From the NCBI GenBank assembly GCA_002351705.1, contig DEHC01000014.1, forward strand, positions 1 to 46,111: a stretch of 46,111 bases of DNA. Reading direction: 5' to 3'. This document shows, in pieces, positions 7,739 to 15,967 of this stretch. The stretch comes from Gammaproteobacteria bacterium UBA2810. GTDB taxonomy: Bacteria > Pseudomonadota > Gammaproteobacteria > Enterobacterales > Succinivibrionaceae. Numbering within the stretch: the stretch's first letter is position 1; each line of letters opens with the position of its first letter. Position numbers and translations under genes: made by a program. Under the pieces are notes generated by a model. It was given only the letters and a program-made list of their open reading frames with translations. It ran no database searches and was not told the DNA's origin.

Positions 7739-7754
7739 AGCACAATTCGTGCCA
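7739..7754 (-). promoter_or_regulatory. Sigma-54 (RpoN) promoter of flgBCD
   Basis: The minus strand reads TGGCAC-GAATT-GTGCT. The -24 box is perfect, and the -12 box keeps the essential GC with one mismatch to TTGCW. The leader before the flgB ATG would be about 27 bases. It sits directly after the cheR terminator, as expected for a new transcription unit. Confidence 0.75.
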
Positions 7755-7759
7755 TGTTG

Positions 7760-7801
7760 AAAAAAAAGTAAGGCCGCCGCGGTTTCGTCGCCGCGGCGGC
7801 C
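7760..7801 (-). terminator. Rho-independent terminator after cheR
   Basis: The 11-base-pair stem GGCCGCCGCGG (7772-7782) and CCGCGGCGGCC (7791-7801) with an eight-base loop is followed on the minus strand by TTAC and then eight T. It starts 4 bases past the cheR stop. Confidence 0.9.
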
Positions 7802-7805
7802 CGTC

Positions 7806-8681
7806 TCAGGAGCCGAGCCTCACCGGAAGCGTCGGCTTCGCCGCGCCCCCGTCCTTCCGCCGGTAGACTATGCCGTGCGGGAGATGGATCATCTCGAACT
7901 TGTCATAGACACTCATCGACTCTGAGGAGCCGAGGAAGAGATATCCGCCCGGCACCAGGACATCCGCAATCTGGCGGATGATGCGCTCCTTCACCTCCTG
8001 CGAGAAGTAGATGAGGACGTTCCTGCAGAAGACCACCTCGAAATTGCCGAGCGAGGCGAAGGACTCGAGGAGGTTGATGTGGCGGAACGAGACCGAGCGC
8101 TTGACCGCGGGGACAACCTCCATGATCCCGGAATTTCCGCATTCCCTGAAGTACATCCGCCTCTTCTGCAGGCTCAGCCCGCGCTCGATCGCGAGCCCGT
8201 CATAGCGGCCGGATCTTGCCTTCGCGAGGACGGTCTCGGAGAGATCGGTCGCGGTGATATGGACGCCGAGGGGACCGAGCCTCCCGAGGTTCTGCGCCTC
8301 AATCGCGGTGATGGCGATGGAGTAGGGCTCCTGTCCCGAGGAGCAGGCGGCCGACCAGATCCGGATCGGCTGCAGGCGGCACTTGTCCTTGAGCTCCGGG
8401 AAGATCGTCTCCTTCAGGATCTCAAAGGGATAGCCGTCCCTGAACCAGAGCGTCTCGTTCGTGGTCATGGCGTCAAGGACGGCAGTGCGGATCCTCGGCG
8501 AGAAGCCCTCGACCGCCTCCTTCACGAGCCTGTCGAGCGTGCCGAGCCTGAACTCGTCCACGAGAGGCGTAAGGCGGCTGATTACGAGGTATTTCTTGTT
8601 CGCGCCGAGCACGATTCCGCTTCTGCGCTCAAGGAAGTCCCCGAGCTGGCTGTAGGCCGCGTCAGATATCTGCAGGTACAT
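7806..8681 (-). CDS. cheR: Chemotaxis protein methyltransferase CheR
   Basis: CheR methylates glutamates of chemoreceptors using S-adenosylmethionine, setting adaptation in the cytoplasm. The 291-residue protein has the N-terminal helical domain, then NETLWFRD (75-82, the family NETxFFRD), the SAM-binding AACSSGQEPYSIA (111-123) and FCRNVLIYF near 225, ending in the GGYLFLGSSES strand. The start ATG shares one base with the cheV stop (TGATG), so the two are translationally coupled. Position upstream of flgB is typical of Vibrio- and Pseudomonas-like flagellar clusters. Confidence 0.96.
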   Translation of the reverse strand: MYLQISDAAYSQLGDFLERRSGIVLGANKKYLVISRLTPLVDEFRLGTLDRLVKEAVEGFSPRIRTAVLDAMTTNETLWFRDGYPFEILKETIFPELKDKCRLQPIRIWSAACSSGQEPYSIAITAIEAQNLGRLGPLGVHITATDLSETVLAKARSGRYDGLAIERGLSLQKRRMYFRECGNSGIMEVVPAVKRSVSFRHINLLESFASLGNFEVVFCRNVLIYFSQEVKERIIRQIADVLVPGGYLFLGSSESMSVYDKFEMIHLPHGIVYRRKDGGAAKPTLPVRLGS

Positions 8682-9652
8682 CAGCTTCCCCTTATGGCGG
8701 TCTGGACAGCCTTGGCCAGCTCGTCAGGATTGAACTTAGGAATGAAATTGTCGGCTCCGACCTTGCTCACCATGGCCTGGTTGAACATGCCGGAGAGCGA
8801 GGTATGGAGAATAATGTAGATGCCGCGCATGGAGGGGTTGGCCCTGACCTTCGCCGTGAGAGTGTAGCCGTCCATCTCCGGCATCTCCACGTCGGAAATT
8901 ATGAGCGAGACCTTGTCCCTGAGCTGCGAGCCGTCGCTCACGAGCTCGCAGAGCTTGTCGTAGGCCTCCTGGCCGTTCTTCGTCAGGATGCACTTGTAGC
9001 CGATGGCCTTCATCGACCTCTCGACCTGCCTCCTTGCGACCGACGAGTCGTCCGCGACCATGATCGGGAGCTCGGCGCGGTTGACCTCGGCCTTCTTCTC
9101 CTCGACCTGCTGCTTCTGCTGCTCATTGATGACCTTCGCCTCCTCGACGATGTTGTCGCTCACCACCTCAGGCGAGGGCGAAATCACATCAAGGATCTTC
9201 TCGACATCGATGATCTCGACGAGCTCGCCGTCAATCTTGGTGACCGCGGTCATGTAGTTCTGCTTGCCGACGCCCTTGGGCGGGGGAAGGATCGAGGACC
9301 AGTTCATGTTGACAATGCGCTCGACGCTTGAGACGAGGAAGCCCTGTATGGAGCGGCTGTACTCGGCGATGATGATGTACGAGCCGTCGGTGTTCTCCTG
9401 CCTGCCGCAGCCAAGGGCGTCCGCCAGGTCAATCACGGAGATGTTCTGCTTTCTTATGGTCGCGACGCCCCTCACCATGGGGTTGAGCTTCGGCATCACG
9501 GTAAGCTTCGGGCAGGCGACGACCTCGCGGACCTTGAAGACGTTGATGCCGTAGCGCTGTTTCTTGCCGGCAAGACGGAAGAGCAGAAGCTCCATGCGGT
9601 TCTGGCCGACGACCTCGGTCAGCTGATCGACTGTATTGAATACATCACTCAT
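8681..9652 (-). CDS. cheV: Chemotaxis coupling protein CheV (CheW-receiver fusion)
   Basis: CheV couples receptors to CheA through a CheW-like domain (about 15-160) and carries a phosphorylatable receiver domain (about 196-318). Receiver residues are visible: D201-D202, the phosphoacceptor D254 in ISDVEMPEMDGY, T284 and K306. The linker (160-193) is charged and Gln-rich. The start was taken at ATG 9652 (MSDVFNTVDQL); a GTG three codons earlier at 9661 is possible and neither has a clear ribosome binding site. It overlaps cheR by one base and follows flgN after a gap of about 130 bases with a possible own promoter. Confidence 0.95.
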   Translation of the reverse strand: MSDVFNTVDQLTEVVGQNRMELLLFRLAGKKQRYGINVFKVREVVACPKLTVMPKLNPMVRGVATIRKQNISVIDLADALGCGRQENTDGSYIIIAEYSRSIQGFLVSSVERIVNMNWSSILPPPKGVGKQNYMTAVTKIDGELVEIIDVEKILDVISPSPEVVSDNIVEEAKVINEQQKQQVEEKKAEVNRAELPIMVADDSSVARRQVERSMKAIGYKCILTKNGQEAYDKLCELVSDGSQLRDKVSLIISDVEMPEMDGYTLTAKVRANPSMRGIYIILHTSLSGMFNQAMVSKVGADNFIPKFNPDELAKAVQTAIRGS

Positions 9653-9681
9653 AGGAGACACCAGATTCTGTTATTCACTGA

Positions 9682-9764
9682 ATTATAACCGATGAAGCCG
9701 CCCTGACGGAAAAATCTTCAGGCTTGCTTTCTGAATTTAGGCGCAGTTAACAAAACGGGTGCCC
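9682..9764 (-). promoter_or_regulatory. Candidate promoter region for cheV-cheR
   Basis: Two overlapping candidates are seen. GGGCAC-CCGTT-TTGTT at 9749-9764 (minus) resembles sigma-54 with mismatches at the first base and in the -12 GC. A TATAAT at 9682-9687 resembles a sigma-70 -10 box but has no good -35. Neither is decisive. A short hairpin CCTGCTGA/TCAGCAGG (9771-9789) covers the flgN stop. Confidence 0.35.
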
Positions 9765-9781
9765 GCCGCCCCTGCTGAATC

Positions 9782-10234
9782 TCAGCAGGAGATGTCAAAC
9801 CGCGTCGCCCCGCCCGAGCGGGAGAGCCCGGACTTGTCATAGGTCACGCTCGAGCTGTCGCGCAGCTTGCTCAGCATTGAGGAGAGGCGGCGGTTCGAGG
9901 CAAGCTGCATCTCGATGAGCCTCCCGTTGACCGCGTTCTGGTTCTGGCACTCCTCAAGAAGCGCGCTGATCTTCTTCCTCTCCTCAAGGAGATCGCCCTT
10001 GAGCCTCGCGACCTCCGGATGCGCGCCCATCGTCTGGTCGGTGAGACGGATCTGTCTGAGGACATCGACCTTCTGCCTCGAGATGCCGGGAAGGCTCTCG
10101 GCCTTCCTGTTCTTGAGGAGCTCAAGCTCGTCCCTGAGAAGCTTCAGCATCAGCCGGAGGAGCTCCTGCTGCCTCGCGACGAGATCCTCGAGTTTCTGCT
10201 GCGCCTTTGCCGCGCCGTTCTGCTGCTGTGTCAT
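9782..10234 (-). CDS. flgN: Flagellar export chaperone FlgN
   Basis: FlgN is the cytoplasmic chaperone for the hook-filament junction proteins FlgK and FlgL. This 150-residue protein is almost entirely helical, with heptad-rich Gln/Leu/Glu stretches at 12-45, and carries the conserved NGRLIE motif near residue 103 followed by a short C-terminal tail (VTYDKSGLSRS). Length and location directly after flgM support the call. It is read in the same direction as flgM and flgA, with short gaps. Confidence 0.88.
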   Translation of the reverse strand: MTQQQNGAAKAQQKLEDLVARQQELLRLMLKLLRDELELLKNRKAESLPGISRQKVDVLRQIRLTDQTMGAHPEVARLKGDLLEERKKISALLEECQNQNAVNGRLIEMQLASNRRLSSMLSKLRDSSSVTYDKSGLSRSGGATRFDISC

Positions 10235-10268
10235 TTTTCCGCCGTCAGGCTCCCCCCGGCATCAGCGC

Positions 10269-10622
10269 TCAGGCAAAGAGCCCGGCAAGATCCTTCTCAA
10301 AGTCGAGCATCGAGCCCGCCACCCTGTAGCCGTCAACCTTGTAGGTCCCGTCATTGACCGCGCTCTTGAGCTCCGAGACCCTGGACTCGTCTACATCCGG
10401 CTCGTCCCTGAGCTTCTCCGCGAGCTTTCTGAGCTTCTTCGCCCCGTCGGTGAGAACCACCGAGTCAGAGGCAGCAGCAGCCGCTGACGCGGCAGCTGCT
10501 GACGGCGCCGCGTTCCCCTGGCCTACGGACGCCGCCTTTCCCGCGTTCCTGCCCTGGATCTGCCTCGTGCCGTTCTTTACCGCGCTGTTGACTGATCTCG
10601 CGAGAATGTCGCTTACCGGCAT
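10269..10622 (-). CDS. flgM: Anti-sigma-28 factor FlgM
   Basis: FlgM holds the flagellar sigma factor FliA inactive until the hook is complete and is then exported. The start ATG 10622 was chosen because GGGAGG lies just before it, giving 117 residues. The C-terminal half (about 60-117) holds the sigma-28-binding helices: DSVVLTDGAKKLRKLAEKL, then SRVSELKSAVNDGTYKVDGYRVAGSMLDFEKDL, the typical FlgM ending. An Ala-rich linker (about 39-55) separates it from the N-terminus. It lies between flgA and flgN. Confidence 0.93.
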   Translation of the reverse strand: MPVSDILARSVNSAVKNGTRQIQGRNAGKAASVGQGNAAPSAAAASAAAAASDSVVLTDGAKKLRKLAEKLRDEPDVDESRVSELKSAVNDGTYKVDGYRVAGSMLDFEKDLAGLFA

Positions 10623-10712
10623 ATGCCCTCCCGCCGGAGAATGCCTCCGGAAACCCAACCGGCGGCGGCGCGCAGGAGGCGCGCCGGCCGCATCAAAACC
10701 CTTTCCTGATAT

Positions 10713-10720
10713 CTATCGGC
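10713..10720 (-). promoter_or_regulatory. Possible sigma-28 -10 element upstream of flgM
   Basis: The minus strand contains GCCGATAG, 7 of 8 bases of the FliA -10 consensus GCCGATAA, about 90 bases before the flgM ATG. The -35 box expected 15 bases upstream (TAAA) reads TTCA, a poor match. A class-3 promoter for flgM is known in other bacteria, so the site is worth noting. Confidence 0.35.
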
Positions 10721-10768
10721 ACCTTCCGGAAATCCTGAAGGCACTTTTTGCGTGACGCACCGCACACT

Positions 10769-11755
10769 TCAGCGCGCGCCGGTCCTCACGCGCCCCGGGG
10801 CAAGAACCCTGCCCGAGACCGTCTTCCCGGACTTACCGTTCCTCACCCTCACCTCGCTCCCCACCGAGCCGTCCTCAAGCGCCGTGCCGGCCGTGGAGAT
10901 GGTGAGCACCGCGTTCCCTGCCTCGAGCGTCACCTCGTCATTGCGGCAGACCGCGCAGTAGGAGCCCGCTGGAACAGGATCTCCCGCGCTGAAGCGCCTC
11001 TTCGCCCGGCTGCCGCTGATTGCCGCGATGCTGTCGAAGGCGCCGCCCTTGATCCTCGTAACGTCAGTGAGCCTCTCGCTGAGGTTCCCCTCGCCGAGCA
11101 CCTCATCACGCTCGATGTCGGCCGAGGCGACGACCGCCTTTTTGAGCTTAGTTATCCGGATCTGCACGGGAAGGCGCCAGGATTTTCCGGGGAGCGTGCA
11201 CCTGACCCTCACCGTATTGGTACGCGGAGCCCGCTCCGCGTCCTTCGAGAGCTCCATCTGGAGGCTCTCCCCGCAGTCGCTCTTTATCCGCCTCGCATCA
11301 AGCCTCGGCACGGTTATCTCAAGTGAGTCATATGAGGCGCGGTCCGGGAGCTGCCCGTACTCGTCCTCCGCGAACTCAATCACCGCGTCGCGGAGGGTGT
11401 CCGCGAGCTCCTCCTGCATGTTCTCCGGATCTGAGTCAGGCTGATCCGTGCTCCCGCGTCCGGCTGCGCCTTTCTTCCCGGAATCCGCTCCGTTTTCATC
11501 CGCCCTTGCAGGCAATGCCGTAGAGGCGCCGTTCTGAGTCCCTGGCTTGGCCTGCGATGCCGCCTGAGGCAAAGGAGACTCTTCCGGAGCCGGGGCTGCG
11601 GCCGGGCCCTCTTCGTCCATGGAGTCCGGCGCAGACTCCCGCGCCGCGGCATCCTCCATCGCCCCGCTAACGGACGACGGGGAAAAAGCCATTGAGGCTG
11701 ACGGCAGAAGCACTGCCGCGGCGGCCGCGAGCAGCAGGATACGGTTTACAGGCAC
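10769..11755 (-). CDS. flgA: Flagellar P-ring assembly chaperone FlgA
   Basis: FlgA helps assemble the P-ring in the periplasm. The start was set at GTG 11755 because GGAGGAGA lies at ideal spacing and the next residues form a signal peptide (hydrophobic core, cleavage after SASMA). The product has 328 residues, longer than the usual 220-250. The excess is a Pro/Ala/Gly/Glu-rich region at about residues 25-110. The rest is standard: a cysteine-containing N-terminal domain (ITVPRLDARR, then C about 30 residues later), and an SAF-like C-terminal domain with VVASADIERDEVL and GDPVPAGSYC, ending in SGRVLAPGRV. Confidence 0.9.
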   Translation of the reverse strand: MPVNRILLLAAAAAVLLPSASMAFSPSSVSGAMEDAAARESAPDSMDEEGPAAAPAPEESPLPQAASQAKPGTQNGASTALPARADENGADSGKKGAAGRGSTDQPDSDPENMQEELADTLRDAVIEFAEDEYGQLPDRASYDSLEITVPRLDARRIKSDCGESLQMELSKDAERAPRTNTVRVRCTLPGKSWRLPVQIRITKLKKAVVASADIERDEVLGEGNLSERLTDVTRIKGGAFDSIAAISGSRAKRRFSAGDPVPAGSYCAVCRNDEVTLEAGNAVLTISTAGTALEDGSVGSEVRVRNGKSGKTVSGRVLAPGRVRTGAR

Positions 11756-11804
11756 AGCTCTCCTCCAAGGATTCCGGGGCGCAGGACGCGCGCCACGATC
11801 TCTC

Positions 11805-11810
11805 ATTATA
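11805..11810 (-). promoter_or_regulatory. Possible -10 box upstream of flgA
   Basis: TATAAT occurs on the minus strand 50 bases before the flgA start codon. No recognisable -35 box lies 16-18 bases upstream (GGGATC), so this is a weak sigma-70 candidate. Confidence 0.3.
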
Positions 11811-11844
11811 CCCGCCGGCGGCGGTGCGATCCCGGAGCAGGATC

Positions 11845-12693
11845 CTACTGCAGGTATTTCCGGACGATTTCCCAGGCCTCCGCGACCAGGCGGAACCTCT
11901 CCGCAGAGATCCTCATCCGCTCCGGGCTGAGCCCCCTGCTCCGGAGCGCGTCGGGATGATAGCGGTGCGCAAGCCGGAGATAGGAGCGCCTTGCGGTCTT
12001 GAGATCAGCGTCAGGCGTCACGCCGAGGATAAGGAACGCCTCGTCATATGCGAGGGGAGACCTGAACCTCCTCCAGAACTCATCCGTGCCGCCGTCGCCG
12101 TCCGTAAAGCCCTCATCATGCGACTCCTCCGCGGGATTGCCGTGAGCCTCATCGAAGAGGGAGACGAATTCCGGGATGCCCGAGCCGAGCGCCGCCTCGC
12201 GCGCGCTGATGCCGAGGGCACCGGCGACATCCGCAAACCTCCTCTGCCAGCCCCCGCCCCGCACCTCTCCGAGGAGGACTGATGCCAGCGCATGAAGGAA
12301 GACCGGGCGGCGGCTTCCGCGGAGGCTGCCGGTGTCGAGGGAGAATCCCCTCTTCTCCGAAGAGCCTTCCTCATAGAGGGCCATGAGCGCGCGGCAGAGC
12401 GCCCCGTCATCCTCCATGGAGCGAAGCGCGCTGATCCTCTCAGTCCGGTCACTGCCTCCTGCGGACTCGGCGGCCGCAATGATGCCGAGGATCCTCCGGA
12501 CGAGCCTTTCGCGTGGCGTCACCGACCTGCCCTCCGCTATGTGGCCGAGCGCCGCGAAGAGGGTGCAGGCGAAGCCTGTCTCGTCCGACATGATTCTGCC
12601 GGATCGGCCGGCACTCCCGAGCGACCTCAGGATATACCTTATAAGGAGGATGGCTATGAGGGGGATGAGTACAAAGCGGATCAGGAATGCCAT
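11845..12693 (-). CDS. djlA: DjlA-like membrane-anchored J-domain co-chaperone
   Basis: DjlA is an inner-membrane DnaK co-chaperone. The 282-residue protein has the three expected parts: one N-terminal membrane segment (about residues 5-21), a TerB/DUF-like helical domain (about 35-170) and a C-terminal J domain (about 215-282). The J domain has YDEAFLILGV and the essential HPD tripeptide at 246-248, which recruits DnaK. It follows the glycosyltransferase gene by 55 bases and precedes flgA by 89 bases, all on the minus strand. The exact orthology to E. coli djlA is inferred from architecture. Confidence 0.85.
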   Translation of the reverse strand: MAFLIRFVLIPLIAILLIRYILRSLGSAGRSGRIMSDETGFACTLFAALGHIAEGRSVTPRERLVRRILGIIAAAESAGGSDRTERISALRSMEDDGALCRALMALYEEGSSEKRGFSLDTGSLRGSRRPVFLHALASVLLGEVRGGGWQRRFADVAGALGISAREAALGSGIPEFVSLFDEAHGNPAEESHDEGFTDGDGGTDEFWRRFRSPLAYDEAFLILGVTPDADLKTARRSYLRLAHRYHPDALRSRGLSPERMRISAERFRLVAEAWEIVRKYLQ

Positions 12694-12748
12694 GGACGCT
12701 CACCTGCCGCGCGGTGAGAGCGTGCGGCGCAGTCCTCAGGACAGAGCC

Positions 12749-13906
12749 TCATTCGGAGAGCTCCAGGAACTTCCCTGCGGTGTTGTCCGCGGAGAAGTCG
12801 CTGAGGACCGAGGTGTCAGGCTTCTCGCCGCTCTCAAGGACTTTCCTTATCCTCTCCGCGAGCGACCTCTCGTCAGCGGGAACGATGGAGTCCGCAAGGG
12901 GGCCCTTCAGGATGTTGCGCATGCCGCCCGGCGCCTCGGTCACGGCCACCGGCTTCCCGAGGGCCAGGGCCTCGGCTATCACCATGCCGAAGGCCTCGTA
13001 CTTTGAGGTGTGGACCAGCATGGCGGCGTTCCTTATGTACGGATAGGGGTTCGGGAGGTTTCCGGTGAAGATGCAGCGGCTCCTCACGCCGAGGCTCTCG
13101 GCGAGGCCCTCGAGCTCCGCGCGGCAGCAGCCCTCGCCCACAAGGACGAGCCTTACGCTCTCCGGGAGATAGGCGAGGGCCCGGATGGCGAGCCCCTGGT
13201 TCTTGATGCCCGAGAGCCTCCCGACCGTCACGAGGTAGCCGGGCTCGGGAAGCCCCTCAATCTTCTCAAGTGATCTCTCCTTCACGTAGTCGGGGTTGAT
13301 GAAGTTGAGGATGGTCTCGAGGCGCGCGGGGACCGCTCCGGTCCGGCGGAACATCGCGCCGAGCGACAGAGCCTCCCCCTCGGAGACGCAGACTATGTTC
13401 TTACCGCCGAAAAGGAGCCTCGCGAAATGCCTCGTGAAGCAGTTCCTGCCGAAATCCGGCACGACGCCCTCCACGACTCCCCAGAGGTTGCGGTGGCGGA
13501 GGCGGTAGAGCGGCTCGATGGCGCCCTCCCCGCGGATCAGGATGAGGTCAAAACTGCCCTTTTCCTTCTCGAGGTTCTCAATGAACCTCTCAGTGAGGCG
13601 GCTGATGAAGATCCCGGGCACCAGGTAGCGGCCTATCCTGCCGGAGAGCAGATAGAGGAGAGGCATGGCCGCGACCCTGGAGAAGAAGCAGAACGGGTTG
13701 AGCTTTGACTCGCGGTCAAAATCGCGGCAGTAGACCTCGGCGCCCGCCGGCATCGTCACCTCGGGCTTGGAGGAATAGGACTTCTTCTGCACGAGCACGG
13801 TGACGCTGCACCCCCTTCTCAGGAACTCCCCCGCGAGAAGGCTGGTCTGCGTCTGGATGCCGCCGATGTTGAGGCGCCTCAGGATAATCAGTACCCGCTT
13901 TGCCAT
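12749..13906 (-). CDS. GT4-family glycosyltransferase
   Basis: This 385-residue protein looks like a cytoplasmic GT-B fold sugar transferase, probably acting on lipopolysaccharide or another surface glycan; donor and acceptor cannot be told. The N-terminal domain starts with VLIILRRLNIGGIQTQ. The C-terminal domain has GRLSGIKNQGLAIRAL, LVLVGEG and the family's nucleotide-sugar site HTSKYEAFGMVIAEALALGKPV followed by EAPGG. ATG 13906 was chosen because MAKRVLIIL is the normal start of this fold; the open frame continues 22 codons upstream. The ribosome binding site is weak. It probably forms a unit with djlA. Confidence 0.85.
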   Translation of the reverse strand: MAKRVLIILRRLNIGGIQTQTSLLAGEFLRRGCSVTVLVQKKSYSSKPEVTMPAGAEVYCRDFDRESKLNPFCFFSRVAAMPLLYLLSGRIGRYLVPGIFISRLTERFIENLEKEKGSFDLILIRGEGAIEPLYRLRHRNLWGVVEGVVPDFGRNCFTRHFARLLFGGKNIVCVSEGEALSLGAMFRRTGAVPARLETILNFINPDYVKERSLEKIEGLPEPGYLVTVGRLSGIKNQGLAIRALAYLPESVRLVLVGEGCCRAELEGLAESLGVRSRCIFTGNLPNPYPYIRNAAMLVHTSKYEAFGMVIAEALALGKPVAVTEAPGGMRNILKGPLADSIVPADERSLAERIRKVLESGEKPDTSVLSDFSADNTAGKFLELSE

Positions 13907-14070
13907 GCTTACAGAATGATGTTGGAAAACAAATAATCGTGCCATTTTAGCCCAAATCGGCAGAAAGCGCATTGATCCGGATCATGCCTGCAGGCGATGC
14001 CGCTGACCGGATCGCTCTTCTGAAAAATCCCCGAGTCCGCACTATACTCACTAGGGAATGTGTCACGGTG

Positions 14071-14099
14071 TTGACATGCGGTATTTATGCCGCTATGAT
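14071..14099 (+). promoter_or_regulatory. Sigma-70 promoter of metNIQ
   Basis: TTGACA (14071-14076), a 17-base spacer and TATGAT (14094-14099) form a near-consensus promoter 62 bases upstream of metN. The spacer contains an inverted repeat GCGG/CCGC. Just downstream AGTATGAAT is repeated head-to-tail (14122-14139), a possible operator. I see no MetJ box (AGACGTCT) and no SAM riboswitch. Confidence 0.75.
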
Positions 14100-14161
14100 A
14101 CTCGGTATTGCATAGTTATATAGTATGAATAGTATGAATTTAACATTTTTCCGGAGAGTCA

Positions 14162-15238
14162 ATGGCTGAGAACGATGTTTTGCGGCATGATGCCGGAAAA
14201 GAGCGGTATATGGTCGAGCTCAGGAATGTCTCGAAAATATACCACACCCCCAAGGGGCGCGAGATAAGGGCCGTTGACGGCGTCACCCTCCTTGTCCCCA
14301 AAGGCAAGATTTTCGGAGTGATCGGATCCTCCGGCGCCGGCAAGAGCACCCTCATAAGGCTCATCAACGTGCTCGAGAGGCCGACCTCCGGGGAGGTCCT
14401 CATCGACGGCGATGATCTCCTCGCCCTCCCCGAGAGGGAGCTCTCGAGGAAAAGACGCTCGGTCGGCATGATTTTCCAGCAGTTCAACCTCCTCGAGTCA
14501 AGGACCGTATTCGGCAACGTCGCGCTCCCGATGGAGCTCGCCGGGGTGCCGAAGGAGGAGCGGGTGAAGCGCGCCGCGAAGCTCATCGCGAGGGTCGGGC
14601 TCTCCGATCGGATCAGGCAGTACCCTGAGAGCCTCTCGGGCGGCCAGAAGCAGAGGGTCGCCATCGCGCGCGCCCTCGCGCTATCCCCGAAGGTCCTCCT
14701 GAGCGACGAGGCGACGAGCGCCCTTGATCCGGCGAACACCGAGGCGATCCTGGAGCTCATCAGGACCATCAACCGCGAGACCGGCATCACCGTAATCCTC
14801 ATCACCCACGAGATGGACGTGGTGAAGAGCATCTGCGACGAGGTGGCCATCATCTCGGGCGGAAAGCTCGTCGAGCAGGGGCCGGTGCGCGAGATCTTCT
14901 CGCGCCCGAAGACTGAGGTCGCGAAGGAGTTCATCAGGACCACCGTAACGACGAAGCTCCCCTCGGACCTTGAGGAGAAGCTCCGGAAGGACCCCGATGG
15001 CGCGGAGAAGGCCTACCTCAGGATCTTCTTCACCGCGGACTCGGAGGAGTCACCGCTCATCCATGCCGCGTCAGAGAAGTTCGGCGATCTCTTTGACATC
15101 ATCTCCTCGGGCATCGAGACCTCGAGCGGGGTGAAGTTCGGCTCGGAAATCATCTCCTGCCCCGCCGGGATTTCGGCGGCGGCGGTGGCGTTCCTCGCCG
15201 CAAGGCATGTTTCATCGGAGGTGCTAGGCTATGTTTAG
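14162..15238 (+). CDS. metN: Methionine ABC transporter ATP-binding protein MetN
   Basis: MetN is the ATPase of the D/L-methionine importer. The 358-residue protein has Walker A GSSGAGKST (55-63), the Q-loop in FQQFNLLES, the ABC signature LSGGQKQR (158-165), Walker B ending DEATSALDP, and the H-loop ITHEMD. The C-terminal 90 residues form the NIL/ACT-like regulatory domain that binds methionine and inhibits transport. A GGAG site precedes the ATG. Its last codons overlap metI by eight bases. Confidence 0.96.
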   Translation: MAENDVLRHDAGKERYMVELRNVSKIYHTPKGREIRAVDGVTLLVPKGKIFGVIGSSGAGKSTLIRLINVLERPTSGEVLIDGDDLLALPERELSRKRRSVGMIFQQFNLLESRTVFGNVALPMELAGVPKEERVKRAAKLIARVGLSDRIRQYPESLSGGQKQRVAIARALALSPKVLLSDEATSALDPANTEAILELIRTINRETGITVILITHEMDVVKSICDEVAIISGGKLVEQGPVREIFSRPKTEVAKEFIRTTVTTKLPSDLEEKLRKDPDGAEKAYLRIFFTADSEESPLIHAASEKFGDLFDIISSGIETSSGVKFGSEIISCPAGISAAAVAFLAARHVSSEVLGYV

Positions 15239-15902
15239 CGCATTCACACCCATGGTCCTCAAGCTCCTCTGGAGCGCGACGCTCGAGACTCTGTACATGA
15301 CGTTCGCCTCGGGCTTCTTCGGCGCGCTCTTCGGAATTCCCCTCGGAGTCCTCCTCTTCACGACGAGGCCCGGGCAGATATTCGAGCACAAATGGCTCAA
15401 CCACGCGCTCTCCGCCATCGTGAACCTCGGAAGATCAGTCCCGTTCGTCATTCTCCTCGTGGCGATAATCCCGTTCACCATGCTGCTCCTCGGGACCTTC
15501 ATCGGCACCACGGCGGCCATCGTGCCGCTCAGCGTATCGGCGGTGCCGCTCGTCGCGAGGCTTGTCGAGGGGGCGCTCCTTGACGTGCCGGCGGGGCTCA
15601 CCGAGGCGGCGCGCTCAATGGGCGCGTCAAAGCTCCAGATCGTCTGGAAGTTCCTCCTCCCCGAGGCGACCCCGAGCCTTATCAACACCATGACGATTAC
15701 CCTGGTGTCGCTCGTCAACTACTCGGCGATGGCGGGAACCGTCGGAGGCGGAGGGCTCGGCTACGTGGGCATACAGTGGGGCTACCAGACCTACAACCCG
15801 CCTATACTGATTGCGACCATCGTGATCCTGGTCATCATGGTCCAGGCGATACAGCTCACGGGCGACGCGCTGGTCGCGCACTTCAGGCACCGAGCCCGCT
15901 AG
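15231..15902 (+). CDS. metI: Methionine ABC transporter permease MetI
   Basis: This is the inner-membrane permease of the methionine importer: 223 residues with about five membrane segments. The cytoplasmic EAA loop that contacts MetN is visible (EAARSMGASKLQIVWKFLLPEA). The segment GRSVPFVILLVAIIPFT is typical of MetI. The ATG lies inside the end of metN (ATGTTTAG), so the two are translationally coupled. Confidence 0.96.
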   Translation: MFSAFTPMVLKLLWSATLETLYMTFASGFFGALFGIPLGVLLFTTRPGQIFEHKWLNHALSAIVNLGRSVPFVILLVAIIPFTMLLLGTFIGTTAAIVPLSVSAVPLVARLVEGALLDVPAGLTEAARSMGASKLQIVWKFLLPEATPSLINTMTITLVSLVNYSAMAGTVGGGGLGYVGIQWGYQTYNPPILIATIVILVIMVQAIQLTGDALVAHFRHRAR

Positions 15903-15924
15903 ATCTGAAGGATTCATTTGAAAA

Positions 15925-15946
15925 GCCCGGCGCAGGCGCGCCGGGC
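15925..15946 (+). terminator. Intercistronic hairpin between metI and metQ
   Basis: GCCCGGCGC (15925-15933) and GCGCCGGGC (15938-15946) form a perfect nine-pair stem with an AGGC loop and no T run. It is not a terminator in the strict sense. Such a structure could set a different mRNA stability for metQ, the binding protein needed in excess. Confidence 0.55.
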
Positions 15947-15967
15947 AGAAGATAAGGAGAGAGAAAC

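Noticed and set aside
13973..14161. SAM riboswitch or MetJ boxes before metN
   Set aside because: No AGACGTCT-type repeats and no SAM aptamer core are seen; only a sigma-70 promoter and an AGTATGAAT direct repeat are present.
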